The notes under the pieces are model-generated. The model saw only the letters and a program-made list of their open reading frames with translations. It ran no database searches and was not told the origin of the DNA. From NCBI GenBank assembly GCA_029207755.1, contig JARCOQ010000003.1, positions 1,612,001 to 1,676,000 of the forward strand: DNA of 64,000 bases. The letters run 5' to 3'. The position numbers were made by a program, and so were the translations under genes. Positions 61,901 through 64,000 of the stretch are shown in pieces; position 1 is the stretch's first letter; each line of letters opens with the position of its first letter. This DNA is from Chamaea fasciata. Lineage: Eukaryota; Chordata; Aves; Passeriformes; Sylviidae.

Positions 61901-64000
61901 TTGGAGCGAAAATCAGGACCGGATTTCTCCCGGAGTCCGGAATGGAGTCACCCGGTTGGAGCGAAAACCCGGACCGGATTTCTCCCGGAGTCCGGAATGG
62001 AGTAACCCGGTTGGAGCGCAAACCCGGACCGGATTTCTCCGGGAGTCCGGAATGGAGTCAGCCGGTTGGAGCGAAAACCCGGACCGGATTTCTCCCGGAG
62101 TCCGGAATGGAGTCAGCCGGTTGGGGGAAAAACCCGGACCGGATTTCTCCTGGAGTCCGGAATGGAGTCACCCGGTTGGAGCGCAAACCCGGACCGGATT
62201 TCTCCCGGAGTCCGGAACGGAGTCACCCGGTTGGAGCGCAAACCCGGACCGGATTTCTCCGGGAGTCCGGAACGGAGTCACCTGATTGGCGCAAAAACCC
62301 GGACCGTATTTCTCCCGGAGTCCGGAATGGAGTCACCCGGTTGGAGCGAAAACCCGGACCGGATTTCTCCCGGAGTCCGGAATGGAGTCACCCGGTTGGA
62401 GCAAAAACCTGGACCAGATTTCTCCCGGAGTCCGGAATGGAGTCACCCGGTTGGAGCGAAAACCAGGACCGGATTTCTCCCGGAGTCCGGAATGGAGTCA
62501 CCCGGTTGGAGCGCAAACCCGGACCGGATTTCTCCTGGAGTCCGGAATGGAGTCAGCCGGTTGGGGGAAAAACCCGGACCGGATTTCTCCTGGAGTCCGG
62601 AATGGAGTCACCCGGTTGGAGCAAAAACCTGGACCGGATTTCTCCCAGAGTCCGGAATGGAGTCACCCGGTTGGAGCAAAAACCCGGACTGGATTTCAGC
62701 CAGAGTACGGAATGGAGTCAGCCGGTTGGAGCGAAAACCCGGACCAGATTTCTCCCGGAGTCCGGAATGGAGTCAGCCGGTTGGAGCAAAAACCAGGACA
62801 GGATTTCTCCCGGAGTCCGGAATGGAGTCACCCGGTTGGAGCGCAAACCCGGACCGGATTTCTCCCGGAGTCCGGAATGTAGTCACCCGGTTGGAGCGAA
62901 AACCCATACCGGTTTTCTCCCGGAGTCCGGAATGGAGTCACCCTGTTGGAGCAAAAACCAGGACCGGATTTCTCCCGGAGTCCGGAATGGAGTCACCCGA
63001 TTGGAGCAAAAACCCGGACCGGATTTCTCCCGGAGTCCGGAATGGAGTCACCCGGTTGGAGCGAAAACCCGGACCGGATTTCTCCCGGAGTCCGGAATGG
63101 AGTCACCCGGTTGGAGCAAAAACCCGGACCGGATTTCTCCCGGAGTCCGGAATGGAGTCAGCCGGTTGGGGGAAAAACCCGGACCGGATTTCTCCTGGAG
63201 TCCGGAATGGAGTCACCCGGTTGGAGCAAAAACCTGGACCGGATTTCTCCCAGAGTCCGGAATGGAGTCACCCGGTTGGAGCAAAAACCCGGACTGGATT
63301 TCAGCCAGAGTACGGAATGGAGTCAGCCGATTGGAGCGAAAACCCGGACCAGATTTCTCCTGGAGTCCGGAATGGAGTCACCCGGTTGGAGCGAAAACCC
63401 GGACCGGATTTCTCCTGGAGTCCGGAATGGAGTCACCCGGTTGGAGCGCAAACCCGGACCAGATTTCTCCCGGAGTCCGGAATGGAGTCAGCCGGTTGGA
63501 GCAAAAACCCGGACCGGATTTCTCCGGGAGTTCGGAATGGAGTCACCCGATTGGAGCAAAAACCCGGACCGGATTTCTCCGGGAGTCCGGAATGGCGTCA
63601 GCCGGTTGGAGCAAAAACCTGGACCGGATTTCTCCCGGAGTCCGGAATGGAGTCACCCGGTTGGAGCAAAAACCAGGACCGGATTTCTCCCGGAGTCCGG
63701 AATGGAGTCACCCGGTTGGAGCAAAAACCCGGACCGGATTTCTCCCGGAGTCCGGAATGGAGTCACCTGGTTGGAGCAAAAACCAGGACCGGACTTCTCC
63801 GGGACTCCGGAATGGAGTCACCCGGTTGGAGCAAAAACCCAGACCGGATTTCTCCCGGAGTCCGGAATGGAGTCACCCAGTTGGAGCGAAAACCCGGACC
63901 GGATTTCTCCCGGAGTCCGGAATGGAGTCACCCGGTTGGAGCGCAAACCCGGACCGGATTTCTCCGGGAGTCCGGAATGGAGTCAGCCGGTTGGAGCGAA
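55956..64000. repeat. 55-bp GC-rich minisatellite array, about 146 copies, runs off the window
   Basis: The unit begins CCCGGTTGGAGCGAAAACCC, continues GGACCGGATTTCTCCCGGAG, and ends TCCGGAATGGAGTCA. It is about 62% GC and holds six CpGs, five of them inside CCGG. The unit start falls at 55,956 + 55n through to 63,986 (n = 146), so there is no net insertion or deletion in 8 kb. Variation is almost entirely substitution, at recurrent sites. The left edge is a degenerate half-unit (CCCGATTGG) at about 55,948. The right edge lies outside the window. It sits in an EHBP1 intron, in sense orientation as drawn. It is not a CRISPR array, because there are no unique spacers, and not a coding gene (see findings). 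Confidence 0.98.

Noticed and set aside
57336..62285. 1,649-codon ORF and its overlapping companions in the repeat array
   Set aside because: They follow automatically from a stop-free 55-bp unit read in rotating frames. All three + frames are open at once, and there are no domains.
55956..64000. CRISPR-like appearance of a regular array
   Set aside because: There are no unique spacers, the unit is contiguous, and the window is vertebrate DNA.
50332..64000. The next EHBP1 exon (expected start AHSWQPG)
   Set aside because: No matching translation was found before the window ends. It presumably lies beyond the minisatellite.

Overview
This is vertebrate nuclear DNA, most likely from a bird and probably a songbird. 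It contains CR1 LINE fragments, two LTR-like blocks resembling passerine endogenous-retrovirus LTRs, a GC-rich CpG-island promoter, large introns and almost no protein-coding sequence. The passerine assignment rests on remembered repeat families, not on a search.

The one recognised gene is EHBP1 (EH domain-binding protein 1), on the + strand and entering from its 5' end. Bases 1 to about 24,100 are upstream intergenic DNA. They hold a 310-bp (AGGAG)n homopurine tract, small tandem duplications, an LTR-like element, two CR1 pieces and no supportable gene. A CpG island at about 24.1-25.2 kb carries CCAAT and GC boxes and a non-coding first exon ending at a GTGAGT donor (24,985). The second exon (26,035-26,448) holds the start codon at 26,345 and the first 34 and two-thirds codons. 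After a 23.8-kb intron, a 58-bp exon (50,274-50,331) restores the frame and encodes the next residues. Together they give the first 54 amino acids of EHBP1, the beginning of its N-terminal C2-type domain. The rest of the gene lies beyond the window.

The following intron is dominated, from about 55,956 to the end of the window and beyond, by a very regular GC-rich minisatellite. It has a 55-bp unit, about 146 copies, no net change of phase across 8 kb, and six CpGs per unit. Because the unit has no stop codon in any + frame and 55 is not a multiple of 3, it gives 'proteins' of up to 1,649 residues that are almost certainly not real. Inside it are large near-identical or identical blocks offset by exact multiples of 55 bp, showing recent expansion by segmental duplication or unequal exchange.

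No new enzymatic or defence system is evident. The most unusual object is the 55-bp array. The most interesting regulatory proposal is a chain of four upstream ORFs in the predicted EHBP1 leader.
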